From positions 1 to 64,000 of the forward strand of contig WTGU01000046.1 of assembly GCA_011523425.1 (NCBI GenBank): a DNA stretch of 64,000 bases, written 5' to 3'. This DNA is from Alphaproteobacteria bacterium. GTDB lineage: Bacteria > Pseudomonadota > Alphaproteobacteria > UBA828. Within the stretch, counting starts at the first letter, position 1, and every line of letters starts with the position of its first letter. Below the pieces are notes generated by a model. That model was not told the origin of the DNA and did not search any database. It saw nothing but the letters and a program-made list of their open reading frames with translations. Made by a program: the position numbers and the translations under genes. Below are positions 26,061 to 34,406 of the stretch, piece by piece.

Positions 26061-26978
26061 ATGGAGATTTATCTCCCGATCGCCGAGCTTTCAGCCAATG
26101 CGCTGATTCTGCTCGTGCTCGGCGGCGGCGTCGGCCTGCTGTCGGGCATGTTCGGCGTGGGCGGCGGATTCCTGATGACGCCGCTTCTGATCTTCCTCGG
26201 TGTGACGCCCTCGGTCGCCGTCGGCACCGGCACCAACCTGATCATCGCTTCGTCCGTCTCGGGCACGATGGCGCACTGGCGCCGGGGCAACGTCGACTTC
26301 CAGATCGGCGCGCTGATCTCCTGCGGCGGCGTCGGCGGCGCCTGGCTCGGCGCCTTCCTCTTCAAGCTGCTCAGGGACGCCGGCCAGGTCGACCTCGTGG
26401 TCTCGCTCTCCTACGTGGTGTTCCTCACGGTCGTCGGCTGCCTGATGGGGGTCGAGAGCATCAGGGCCACGGTTCACCGGCAGCGCACGGCCCGCCGCAA
26501 GGCCCACCACCACACCTGGATACACGGCCTGCCGCTGAAGTTCCGGTTCCGTCGATCGCGCCTCTACGTCAGTGCGATACCTCCCTTCGCGCTCGGCTTC
26601 CTGATGGGCATTCTCGCCTCCATCATGGGCGTCGGCGGCGGCTTCTTCATGGTGCCCGCCATGATCTACCTCATCGGGATGCCGACTGCGGTGGTGGTCG
26701 GCACGTCGCTGCTCAGCATCATCGTGATCAGCTCGGTCTCCTGCTTCGCCCATGCCGTCAACAACAACAATGTCGACATCATTCTCGGCCTGCTGCTGGC
26801 GGTCGGTGCCGTTATCGGCGCGCAGTACGGCACGCGTATCGGCGGGCGCATCCGCGCCGAGCACCTGCGCGGTCTGCTTGCGCTCATGGTGCTCGCGGTC
26901 GGCGGCCGGCTGGCCTTCTCGCTGGTGGTGATGCCGGACGATCCCTTCGCGGTGGCGCCGTTGTGGGGGACTCCATGA
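26061..26978 (+). CDS. TauE/SafE-family (DUF81) sulfite or organic anion exporter
   Basis: A 305-aa membrane protein with two homologous halves, each with the GGGVG/GVGGGF glycine motif (GMFGVGGGFLMTPLL near residue 32 and MGVGGGFFMVPAMIYL near 192). About eight helices are separated by a basic His-rich cytoplasmic loop (about 135-165). The family exports sulfite, sulfoacetate or related anions; the substrate here is unknown. The stop overlaps the ATG of the following TIGR02186 gene, showing coupling. Confidence 0.88.
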   Translation: MEIYLPIAELSANALILLVLGGGVGLLSGMFGVGGGFLMTPLLIFLGVTPSVAVGTGTNLIIASSVSGTMAHWRRGNVDFQIGALISCGGVGGAWLGAFLFKLLRDAGQVDLVVSLSYVVFLTVVGCLMGVESIRATVHRQRTARRKAHHHTWIHGLPLKFRFRRSRLYVSAIPPFALGFLMGILASIMGVGGGFFMVPAMIYLIGMPTAVVVGTSLLSIIVISSVSCFAHAVNNNNVDIILGLLLAVGAVIGAQYGTRIGGRIRAEHLRGLLALMVLAVGGRLAFSLVVMPDDPFAVAPLWGTP

Positions 26979-27754
26979 AACGCGCACCCGGATTGGCAAG
27001 GATCGCGCTCGCGCTCGGTCTCATGGCCTGGTTCGCTGCCGGCGTCAGCGCGACGCAGGCGGTGGCGGCGGAGCACGAGGAGCCGCTGCTGATCGCGCTC
27101 TCCACGCAGCGCATCGAGATCGATTCGAGCTTCGCCGGCACCTCGATCATCCTGTTCGGCGCGACCGACGTGGCGGGCGACGTGGTGATCTCCGTGCGGG
27201 GACCCGAGGAGCCGGTCGTCGTGCGCCGCAAGCGGCAGTCCGCCGGTGTGTGGATCAACCGCGAGGCGATCGCCTTCCGCAACGTGCCCGGCTACTACAC
27301 CGTCGCCGCGTCGCGTCCGCTCGAGGAGATCGTACCGGCCGAGCTGCTCGACCGGGCGCAGCTCGGCAGCGACCGCCTGCTGCTGGAGGTGATCTGGTTC
27401 GAGACACCGGGCGATGCGGACGATTTTCGCGCTGCCCTGCACCGCCACCGCGAACGGGATTCCCTCTATCGCTCGGAGCCTGCCGTGATCGATTTCATCG
27501 ACGAGAGGCTCTTCCGCACGGAGATCGAGCTTCCCGCCCACGTGCCGACCGGCGAGTACACGGTGGAGGCGTTGCTCGTCGTGGACGGCGAGGTGCTCAG
27601 CACCCGGACCGCGGCGCTGAGCATCGAGAAGGGCGGCTTCTCGGCCGACATTTTCGCCTTCGCGCGGGAGGACGAGGCGCTCTACGGCATCGTTGCCATC
27701 GCGCTCGCGCTGGTGGCAGGATGGCTGGGCAGCTTCGCCTTTCGCAAGGGCTAG
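26975..27754 (+). CDS. TIGR02186-family alphaproteobacterial membrane-anchored protein
   Basis: A 259-aa protein with an N-terminal signal sequence (residues 1-29), a beta-rich extracytoplasmic domain (about 35-225, beginning EPLLIALSTQRIEIDSSFAGTS in outline), and one C-terminal transmembrane helix (IVAIALALVAGWLGSFAF) ending in a short basic tail. This architecture, and its place directly after a DUF81/TauE gene, fits TIGR02186, a family of unknown function restricted to Alphaproteobacteria. ATG at 26975 overlaps the TauE stop by four bases. It probably works with the transporter on the periplasmic side (inference). Confidence 0.82.
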   Translation: MKRAPGLARIALALGLMAWFAAGVSATQAVAAEHEEPLLIALSTQRIEIDSSFAGTSIILFGATDVAGDVVISVRGPEEPVVVRRKRQSAGVWINREAIAFRNVPGYYTVAASRPLEEIVPAELLDRAQLGSDRLLLEVIWFETPGDADDFRAALHRHRERDSLYRSEPAVIDFIDERLFRTEIELPAHVPTGEYTVEALLVVDGEVLSTRTAALSIEKGGFSADIFAFAREDEALYGIVAIALALVAGWLGSFAFRKG

Positions 27755-27775
27755 GAGCGCCGCGGGGTCTATGCC

Positions 27776-28282
27776 ATGAGCGAGCAGACGCCGCCGGAAT
27801 CGGGCGCAGCCCACGTTGCCGGCCAGGTCACGTTCCTGGTCTGCGTCGCGGACGATGGCCATTCCGAGGTCGCGGCGCGGTTCGCCGCGCTGCGGGCGCG
27901 CAATTCGGGCGGGCGCGTGGCGCTCCTTCATGTCGTGCAACCGCCGGAGTTCCAGCACTGGGCCGCGGTCGGCGAGCTCATGCGTCAGGAGACGCGAGAG
28001 GAGGCGGACATCCTCCTGCAGACCATGGCCGACAAGGTGGTGGAGGTCGCCGGGCAGGCGCCGAGCATGACGGTGCGAGAGGGCGGCATCGGCGACGAGA
28101 TACTGAGCCACATCGCCGAGAACGAGGAGATCAACCTGCTGGTGGTCGGCGCGGCTCCGCCCGATCAGGGGCGGGGGTCGCTGATCTCCTGGCTGGCCGG
28201 CCAGCTCGCCGGTCAGCTCAATATCCCGCTGGTGGTGGTTCCCGGCAACCTGGACGACGAGCAGCTGCGAGACCTGACATAG
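27776..28282 (+). CDS. Universal stress protein (UspA family)
   Basis: A 168-aa single-domain Usp protein. The fold starts at TFLVCVADDGHSEVAARFA and ends with the nucleotide-binding type motif LLVVGAAPPDQGRGSLISWLAGQLAG, with LNIPLVVVPG as the last strand. The G-x2-G-x9-G(S) pattern is partly conserved, so ATP binding is plausible. It follows the TauE/TIGR02186 pair by 21 bases and may be cotranscribed. Confidence 0.88.
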   Translation: MSEQTPPESGAAHVAGQVTFLVCVADDGHSEVAARFAALRARNSGGRVALLHVVQPPEFQHWAAVGELMRQETREEADILLQTMADKVVEVAGQAPSMTVREGGIGDEILSHIAENEEINLLVVGAAPPDQGRGSLISWLAGQLAGQLNIPLVVVPGNLDDEQLRDLT

Positions 28283-28387
28283 GCGCCCGAGCGGGCAAGC
28301 GCCGCGGGCGCACGATGCGGGCCGTTCCGGCGCCGAAATTGGGTCAATTCGGCTTCTCCAATAGTTGGGGAAAACCGAGGAGATTCT

Positions 28388-28400
28388 TCTTGAATCAAGA
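28388..28400. promoter_or_regulatory. Small palindrome in the nfuA upstream region
   Basis: TCTTGA-A-TCAAGA is a perfect 13-bp palindrome about 78 bases before the nfuA ATG, in a locally AT-richer patch. It may be an operator, but it does not match the IscR, Fur or Irr consensus that I know. No strong -35/-10 pair was recognised around it. Confidence 0.3.
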
Positions 28401-28478
28401 GCTTGCCGATCCTACTTGACCTCATAGGCACTCTGACGCACGCTCCGGGCGCCCATTCTGGGCAGGGTTGGGAAAGAC

Positions 28479-29036
28479 ATGTTCATCCAGACCGAGCGGA
28501 CTCCGAATCCGGCGACATTGAAATTTCTGCCCGGAGAGGCGGTGATGTCGTCCGGGACCGCGGACTTCCGCGATTCCGACTCCGCGGAGCGTTCGCCGCT
28601 GGCGCGGCGGCTGTTTCAGGTCGAGGGAGTCACCGGGGTGTTCTTCGGTGGCGACTTCGTCTCCGTCTCCAAGTCCGACGATGCCGACTGGCAGTCGCTC
28701 AAGCCCGTGATCCTCGGCGTGATCATGGAGCACTTCGTGGCGGGCCATCCGCTTCTCCTCGACGATGCCGGGCAGGTGCCCGAGGAGGAGGGTGACGACG
28801 GTGCCGACGCGGAAATCGTCTCCCAGATCAAGGAGCTGCTCGATACTCGGGTGCGGCCGGCGGTCGCGCAGGACGGCGGAGACATCATCTATCGCGGATT
28901 CCAGAACGGCATCGTGATGCTTCAACTCCAGGGCTCGTGCCAGGGCTGTCCCAGCTCCACGATGACCCTGAAGATGGGCATCGAGAACATGTTGAAGCAC
29001 TACATCCCGGAAGTCGTGGAGGTGCGCGCCGTCTAG
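28479..29036 (+). CDS. NfuA-type iron-sulfur cluster carrier
   Basis: A 185-aa protein with the N-terminal Nfu domain (MFIQTERTPNPATLKFLPG; about 1-90) and a C-terminal NifU-like scaffold domain (about 110-185) containing the cluster-binding CxxC in GSCQGCPSST. The family receives and transfers 4Fe-4S clusters to target enzymes. Its own upstream region is about 195 bases long. The gene precedes a Bax-like hydrolase; tsaB/rimI, often adjacent in relatives, come after an insertion of cell-wall genes. Confidence 0.9.
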   Translation: MFIQTERTPNPATLKFLPGEAVMSSGTADFRDSDSAERSPLARRLFQVEGVTGVFFGGDFVSVSKSDDADWQSLKPVILGVIMEHFVAGHPLLLDDAGQVPEEEGDDGADAEIVSQIKELLDTRVRPAVAQDGGDIIYRGFQNGIVMLQLQGSCQGCPSSTMTLKMGIENMLKHYIPEVVEVRAV

Positions 29037-29072
29037 CACGGCCCGTGCGTCCCGGCCGAGCCGGGGAGGGAG

Positions 29073-30548
29073 ATGGTTTTGACAAGTGCCGTGGGGCAGG
29101 CCTCCGCGCGCGAGCGCGCGAGCGGCAGCCCGAGCCATCGGCGGAGCATGCCCGTCGCGCCATCGGCTGGCGCTCGGGCGAGCGACGGGCGGAGGGGCCG
29201 CCTGTCGGCACTCGGTGTGCTGACGGTGGCGACGCTCGCCGCCTTTGGCATGGCGGCCGTCGGAACGGGCGGTATCGCGCCGGCCGCCGCCCGCGGTGCG
29301 CCGACGCCACTGGGACTCGCTGCCGGCCAGCTCGCGCCTGCCGTGGTCATGCCGGCCGCGCCATCCCGAATCGCGCTTGTCTTCGCGCTGTCCGAGCCGC
29401 TACCGCCTGATCGCCGCGCGCCTGCCGCGCCGGACCGGGCCTCGGCGCAGCCGCCCCTGCCTCCGGACAACCCGCTGCACGATACATGGCAGGAGGCGGT
29501 GGTGGTGCCGGATCGGCCGGAGACCGTCGCTCCCGTACCGGCGTCCGCGGTCGCGATGCCTGCGGATCCGCCCGCGAGCAAGGCGGCGACGGCGAGGCCC
29601 GTGCAGAAGCCGATCGTGGTGGCCCATGCCGACGCGGCCGACGCGCCGCCGCCCGTGGTGCACAAGCCGGCCGCCGGCGCATCGTCGGCCGCTTCGGGTG
29701 CCGCTGGCGATGGGGAGGAAGCGCGCTCGCTGCGATCGGTGAAGACCGTCGCTGCGGTGACCGCGCACTTCGCGTCGCTCGGCTACGACCTCGACGCCGT
29801 GCGCTCGGCCGCTCGTCCGGTGCCGCGCATCTATCTCGAGTCGCTGCCGCGCGATCTCGCTCGCATCGGGCATGTCGCCACGAAGAAGACCCTGTTCGTG
29901 CAGGCGGTCCTCCCGGTCGTTCTGCGGGTCAACGAGGAGCTCGTCGCTGAGCGCTGGCGTGCCGAGCACCTGGGAAACAGGCTTGCGCGGCATGGCACGC
30001 TCTCGTCTGCCGACCGCAAGTGGCTGCTGGATGCCGCCGAGCTCTACGGCACGAAACCGCTCGACGTGCCGGCCCTGCTGAACCGGATGGATATCGTGCC
30101 GCCCTCGCTGGCGATCGCACAGGCGGCGGAGGAGTCCGGGTGGGGCACCTCGCGCTTCGTGCTGGAGGGGAACGCCCTCTTCGGCCAATACACCTACAAG
30201 TCCAAGACGGGCATGGTGCCGATGCGCCGCGACGCCGACCGTCAGCACCGCGTGCGCCGCTACGAGGACCTGCTCGACGCGGCACGCTCCTACGCCCACA
30301 ACCTCAACACCCATTGGGCTTACGAGGACTTCCGTCGCCACCGGAGCGGCATGCGTCGTGCCGGCAGTCTCATCGGCGGCTACGAGCTGGCCGGGAAGCT
30401 GTGGAAGTATTCGGAGCGCCGGGCGGCCTACATTGAGACCATCCGTCGAATCATCCGCCAGAACCGGCTCGACGACTTCGACAGGGCATGGCTGGGCGAT
30501 CGCCGGTGGACGGCGCTGACCGTCTCGCCCCGCCGGTACCCCATCTGA
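29073..30548 (+). CDS. Bax-like glucosaminidase, membrane-anchored
   Basis: A 491-aa protein with an uncleaved signal/anchor helix (about residues 48-75, LGVLTVATLAAFGMAAVG) and a long Ala/Pro-rich linker (about 80-220). The C-terminal glucosaminidase domain (about 310-470) carries SLAIAQAAEESGWGTSRF with the catalytic Glu, then GNALFGQYTY and SYAHNLNTHWAYEDFR. Such proteins cleave N-acetylglucosaminyl bonds in peptidoglycan. The ATG at 29073 has a ggggaggg ribosome-binding site. It lies opposite a deacetylase and a VanX-type dipeptidase, forming a cell-wall cluster. Confidence 0.85.
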   Translation: MVLTSAVGQASARERASGSPSHRRSMPVAPSAGARASDGRRGRLSALGVLTVATLAAFGMAAVGTGGIAPAAARGAPTPLGLAAGQLAPAVVMPAAPSRIALVFALSEPLPPDRRAPAAPDRASAQPPLPPDNPLHDTWQEAVVVPDRPETVAPVPASAVAMPADPPASKAATARPVQKPIVVAHADAADAPPPVVHKPAAGASSAASGAAGDGEEARSLRSVKTVAAVTAHFASLGYDLDAVRSAARPVPRIYLESLPRDLARIGHVATKKTLFVQAVLPVVLRVNEELVAERWRAEHLGNRLARHGTLSSADRKWLLDAAELYGTKPLDVPALLNRMDIVPPSLAIAQAAEESGWGTSRFVLEGNALFGQYTYKSKTGMVPMRRDADRQHRVRRYEDLLDAARSYAHNLNTHWAYEDFRRHRSGMRRAGSLIGGYELAGKLWKYSERRAAYIETIRRIIRQNRLDDFDRAWLGDRRWTALTVSPRRYPI

Positions 30549-30586
30549 CCCGCCAATTCCCCTGAACGCGCGGGCGGCAGCGGCTC

Positions 30587-31654
30587 TCAGGAATCCCGAG
30601 GCGCGACGAGCTGGAGCCCGAACCAGCGCCAGCGCCCGGCCTCGGCCGGGGCGGTGCAGTTGAGGCGCGCCCGTCCCGGCGGGAATGGTCGGTCGAACCT
30701 GATCCGAACCCGGCCGTCCTCCTCGTGCGCGAGCGTGGCGGCAACGCCGCCCGAGGCGTAGCAGGCCAGCGCCTCGCGCCGCGGCAGCGGCGGCTCGATC
30801 GTGAAGCTCACCGTGGGCGGATTCTCCGTCATGATCGGATCGTCCGGCGTTACCGAGCGGGCGCCCAGCGGCAGGGTGTCCACGATCAGCCTGAAGCGAT
30901 CGATCGCGCCGTAGTTCTCGTTGAGTGCGAAGCGCGGCAGCGTGAGCATGTCCGAGTGCGCCGCGACGACGCCCGAGTGCTGTCCGAATGCGGCGGTGAA
31001 GCCGAGCTCCGCCGCGAGCGCGCGGAGCGCAGCGTTCCATTCGCCGAAGGGGTAGGCGAAGAGCGCCGCGTCCACGCCGAGCTCTTCCGCCAGCCGCCGG
31101 CGAGCCCGCAGCAGGTCGGCCCGGTTGGCGTCGTCGTCGCCCTGCCACATGTAGCGGTGGGCGGCGCTGTGGTTGCCGATGGTCACGCCAGCCGCAACCA
31201 GCCGGCGAAGCTCGTCCCAGCTCATGATGCCGGCGTGTCCCTCGTCGACCGGATCGGTGGAGACGAACACGGAGAAGGGAAAACCTGCCTCCGCCAGGCG
31301 GGGCCACGCGACCTCGAAGGTCGACCGCGTCGCGTCGTCGACGGTGATGCCGACGGTTCGGTCCGGCAGCGGCCGCCCTTCCCCGAGCGCGGCGAGAATG
31401 TCGGGAACCGGAAGAACGCTGTAGCCGCCGTCGACCAAGTGGTCGATCTGCGCCTCGAACTGGGCGATGGTGACGTTCGTCGACGGGTACCGATCCTCGC
31501 CGAAGCGGTGATACATGAGGATGACCGCGGACTCGGCGGCGATCGCCGCTCCGCCACCCGCCGCGAGGGTGATCGCAACTGCGAGGGCGGCGCACGCAGC
31601 GCGGCCGGCCCGGCGCGCCGCAGCGAAGGCGTTGCCGATCGCGCCGGCGCTCAC
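30587..31654 (-). CDS. Polysaccharide deacetylase family protein, exported
   Basis: A 355-aa NodB-homology (CE4) protein. A signal peptide (about residues 1-40) is followed by VILMYHRFGED, the catalytic/metal motif ITVDDATRST, the His pair in GNHSAAHRYMW, and FAYPFGEW (motif 4). A further C-terminal extension of about 100 residues may bind substrate. It probably removes acetyl groups from a periplasmic or exported polysaccharide or peptidoglycan. GTG at 31654 overlaps the stop of the dipeptidase gene by four bases (GTGA), which decides the start. Confidence 0.85.
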   Translation of the reverse strand: MSAGAIGNAFAAARRAGRAACAALAVAITLAAGGGAAIAAESAVILMYHRFGEDRYPSTNVTIAQFEAQIDHLVDGGYSVLPVPDILAALGEGRPLPDRTVGITVDDATRSTFEVAWPRLAEAGFPFSVFVSTDPVDEGHAGIMSWDELRRLVAAGVTIGNHSAAHRYMWQGDDDANRADLLRARRRLAEELGVDAALFAYPFGEWNAALRALAAELGFTAAFGQHSGVVAAHSDMLTLPRFALNENYGAIDRFRLIVDTLPLGARSVTPDDPIMTENPPTVSFTIEPPLPRREALACYASGGVAATLAHEEDGRVRIRFDRPFPPGRARLNCTAPAEAGRWRWFGLQLVAPRDS

Positions 31655-32214
31655 GGCGTCATCAGCCTGGTGCCCGCCGCGCTGTCCCAGAGCAGGGGAT
31701 AGCGGCGCGGCGCGAACATCTGATAGTGCCACCATTCATTGAGATAGTGATCCCAGCCGGCCGAGGCCATGAGGCCGAGCAGCAGCATCCGGTTGCGCCG
31801 GGCCGCCGGCGTGGGCGCGTCGCTGCCGTGGAAGGCGCGCGGCGTCAGGTCGTCGAAGCCGGTGCCCATGTCGAGGGCCGCGCCGGTCTCCCGGTCCGTG
31901 AGACTGAGATCGACCGCGACGCCCCGCGAGTGGGGCGAGCCGCGCCTCGGGTCCGCGAGAAAGGTCGGGTCCGGGCACTGCCGCCAGAGCGCCCATTGCG
32001 CCTCCACCGGGCGGAAGGCGTCGAAGATGATCAGCTTCAGGCCCTGCGCGGCGGCGAGTCGGGCGGCGCGCTCGAGCAGCTCCGCCGCGTCCCGGTGCAG
32101 ATAGCATGCGGCCCTCCGGTAGATGCGCCGGCCCGTGACATTGTCGTCGGTGGCGTAGGCGAGCGCCAGCGACACGTCGAAACGGGGCGGAGCGATCTCG
32201 ACCAGACCGGTCAT
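31651..32214 (-). CDS. D-alanyl-D-alanine dipeptidase (VanX/DdpX family)
   Basis: A 187-aa peptidase M15D-family protein. Zinc ligands are His and Asp in SPHSRGVAVDLSL and His in EWWHYQMF; the catalytic Glu is in the same EWWHY, and FDAFRP carries the transition-state Arg. It hydrolyses D-Ala-D-Ala, usually for recycling peptidoglycan-derived dipeptide. There is no signal peptide, so it is cytoplasmic. ATG at 32214 is chosen; 13 upstream codons are open but not family-like. It is coupled to the deacetylase downstream. Confidence 0.88.
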   Translation of the reverse strand: MTGLVEIAPPRFDVSLALAYATDDNVTGRRIYRRAACYLHRDAAELLERAARLAAAQGLKLIIFDAFRPVEAQWALWRQCPDPTFLADPRRGSPHSRGVAVDLSLTDRETGAALDMGTGFDDLTPRAFHGSDAPTPAARRNRMLLLGLMASAGWDHYLNEWWHYQMFAPRRYPLLWDSAAGTRLMTP

Positions 32215-32358
32215 GGGCGCCGTCCTGCTGCGGCCGGGGGCGTTCGGCACCATAGCACCGCAGCGGCCGGTGATGCATGGTTCCGCGGCGACCCGGTTGC
32301 GAACGCCGCTGGGCGGGTGCTAGAGGCGCGGCAGAGCGAGGCCCAGGGTCTGGTACGG

Positions 32359-33057
32359 ATGATGCTGCTCGGATTCGACACGGCGACGACCGCCTGCTCG
32401 GCCGCCCTCTGGGCGGAGGGCGCGGTGAGGGCGCACAGGCGCATCGAGGCGGCAGGGACGCATGCCGAGGCGCTCGTGCCCATGCTCTGCGAGGTCGCGG
32501 CCGAGGCGGGCGCCGAACTCGGCCGGATGGATCGGTTCGCGGTCACGGTCGGCCCCGGCTCCTTCACCGGAATTCGCATCGGCCTGGCAACGGCGCGCGG
32601 CCTCGCGCTCGCCCTGGGGCGGCCCCTGGTCGGCCTTTCCACGCTCGAAGTCCTCGCTGCCGGCGTTCCCGCGCACGAGCGCGACGGGCCCGTACTCGCC
32701 GCCCTCGATGCAGGAGGCGGCCGGCTCTACGCCCAGCTCTTCGATCGCTCCTTGCGTCCTCTTCGCGCGCCCGAGGCAGTGACGACAGAGGCGTTGCCGG
32801 GCCTTCTGGCGGACGCGACGGAGGGGGAACCGCTTATCGTGGCGGGCACCGGGCGCGATGCCGTGCTGGCGGCGCTACCGCCCGAGATCGGTGCAAGGGC
32901 TGCGTCCGGGTCCCCCACGCCCGACGCCCGCGTTCTGGTGCGCCGCGCCGCTGCCGCCGCCGGGGACGATGCGGGCGCCGTGCGGCCCCTCTACCTGCGG
33001 GAGGCCGGGGCGCGGCCGCGGGCCGGCTCCGCCGCCGGCGGGCCGGCGCGTGCGTGA
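32359..33057 (+). CDS. tsaB: tRNA threonylcarbamoyladenosine biosynthesis protein TsaB
   Basis: A 232-aa ASKHA-fold protein. It opens with LLGFDTATTACSAALW and has the VTVGPGSFTGIRIGLATARGLAL motif (about residues 67-89). TsaB partners with TsaD and TsaE to make t6A37 in tRNAs reading ANN codons. Two adjacent ATGs (32359 and 32362) are possible. The gene overlaps rimI by eight bases, the common tsaB-rimI arrangement. Confidence 0.92.
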   Translation: MMLLGFDTATTACSAALWAEGAVRAHRRIEAAGTHAEALVPMLCEVAAEAGAELGRMDRFAVTVGPGSFTGIRIGLATARGLALALGRPLVGLSTLEVLAAGVPAHERDGPVLAALDAGGGRLYAQLFDRSLRPLRAPEAVTTEALPGLLADATEGEPLIVAGTGRDAVLAALPPEIGARAASGSPTPDARVLVRRAAAAAGDDAGAVRPLYLREAGARPRAGSAAGGPARA

Positions 33058-33547
33058 GTCGGCTGCCGGCGCCCAGGCGTCGATCGAGACGGTCCGTCAG
33101 ACCGACCTCGCGGCGGTGGCCGCGCTCCATGCGCGCTGTTTCGACGAGCGGTGGCAGCCGGAGCTGATCGCGCGCATCGCCGTCGGGCCCGCCGGCTTCG
33201 GTCTCCTCTGGCGCCATGAGGAAGAGACACAGGGATTCGTGCTCTGCCGCACGAATGACGCGCGCGGCGAGGTTCTGTCGCTCGGCGTGGCGCCTGGCGC
33301 GCGCAAGCGCGGCATCGCCCGCGCCCTGATGACCGCAGCCATCGACGCGGTCGGCGAGCGCGGAGTCCCGGCTCTCTACCTGGAGGTCGCCGAGGACAAC
33401 GCCGCCGCGCGTCATCTCTACCGGACCCTCGGCTTCGCCCAGATCAGGCGCCGCCCCGGCTACTATGCGAGGCCCGAGGCCGAGACGGTGGACGCGCTCA
33501 CGCTGCGCCGCGTGATCGTGCCTGCAGCGAGCGGCTGCAGCGGCTGA
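33050..33547 (+). CDS. rimI: Ribosomal protein alanine N-acetyltransferase RimI-like
   Basis: A 165-aa GNAT acetyltransferase. The acetyl-CoA pyrophosphate-binding motif is in LSLGVAPGARKRGIARALM, followed by LYLEVAEDNAAARHLYRTLGF, which matches the RimI pattern (EVRxSNxxAxxLYxxxGF). RimI acetylates the N-terminal Ala of S18. GTG at 33050 overlaps the tsaB stop; no better in-frame start exists before the conserved region. Confidence 0.85.
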   Translation: MRESAAGAQASIETVRQTDLAAVAALHARCFDERWQPELIARIAVGPAGFGLLWRHEEETQGFVLCRTNDARGEVLSLGVAPGARKRGIARALMTAAIDAVGERGVPALYLEVAEDNAAARHLYRTLGFAQIRRRPGYYARPEAETVDALTLRRVIVPAASGCSG

Positions 33548-33596
33548 CGACGGCCGAGACCCCCCTCGGACGCACGCTACCGCCCGCGCCGGCGCC

Positions 33597-34406
33597 TCAG
33601 GCGGGCTTGGGCGCCCAAAAACGCTTCTTGATGGGCGGCGAGAGCTTGCCGCTGATGGCGCGGGAGACGCCGTCGGCGATGGTGGCCTGGCACGCTTCCG
33701 CCATCGCCTTGCGGGAGCCGAAGTCCTCGATGGTCACCGGCGGGTGGAACTGGATCGCGATCGTGGCGTTGCCGAGGCCGGCGACGTTCCAGAGATGGCT
33801 CGCGAGCTCCATGTCGCCGTACCAGGCATAGAACGGCCTGTAGGGCCGCCCCATGGGAATCCCGTTCAGGCGCGTATAGGCGATCGAGACCGGCTGAACC
33901 ACCAGCGGCTTGCCCCGGATCGGCTTCTCGGCGATGCCGAAGAAGGCGCTCTTGAACGGGAGCACCCGGTTGCCGTCGTTGCTGGTCCCCTCCGGGAACA
34001 GGATCAGGTTGTCGCCGTGCTCGAGCCGCCCGGTCATGTCGTCGCGGTGGTGGGCGGTGCGCGACGCACGACGCTCCACGAACACCGTCCGCTGCAGTCT
34101 CGCCAGGAATCCGAAGACCGGCCAGCCGCGCACCTCGGCCTTGGCGACGAAGCTGCCCGGCACCACGGCGCCAAGTGCGCTGATGTCGAGATAGGAGGTG
34201 TGGTTGCAGACGAAGAGAGTGGGCGCGTTCCGCGACATGGTGCCGTAGCGCTCGATCCTGAAGCCCAGGATGCGGCAGACGCCGCGGTGCCAGACCATCG
34301 GCAGATGCTTGGAGAGCGGCGCCCGGAGCGCCATCAGGACAAGCTGAAAGGGGACCAGGCAGATCGTCCAGCCGAAGAAGCGCAGCAGCACCGCGGCGGC
34401 GATCAT
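33597..34406 (-). CDS. 1-acyl-sn-glycerol-3-phosphate acyltransferase family (OlsA/PlsC-like)
   Basis: A 269-aa acyltransferase with an N-terminal membrane helix. The HX4D catalytic motif is in FVCNHTSYLDISAL, and the substrate motif is in LILFPEGTSNDG. PlsC acylates lysophosphatidate, while OlsA acylates lyso-ornithine lipid. Its ATG overlaps the stop of an OlsB-like N-acyltransferase by four bases, which favours an OlsA role in this genome. This assignment rests on context. Confidence 0.85.
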   Translation of the reverse strand: MIAAAVLLRFFGWTICLVPFQLVLMALRAPLSKHLPMVWHRGVCRILGFRIERYGTMSRNAPTLFVCNHTSYLDISALGAVVPGSFVAKAEVRGWPVFGFLARLQRTVFVERRASRTAHHRDDMTGRLEHGDNLILFPEGTSNDGNRVLPFKSAFFGIAEKPIRGKPLVVQPVSIAYTRLNGIPMGRPYRPFYAWYGDMELASHLWNVAGLGNATIAIQFHPPVTIEDFGSRKAMAEACQATIADGVSRAISGKLSPPIKKRFWAPKPA

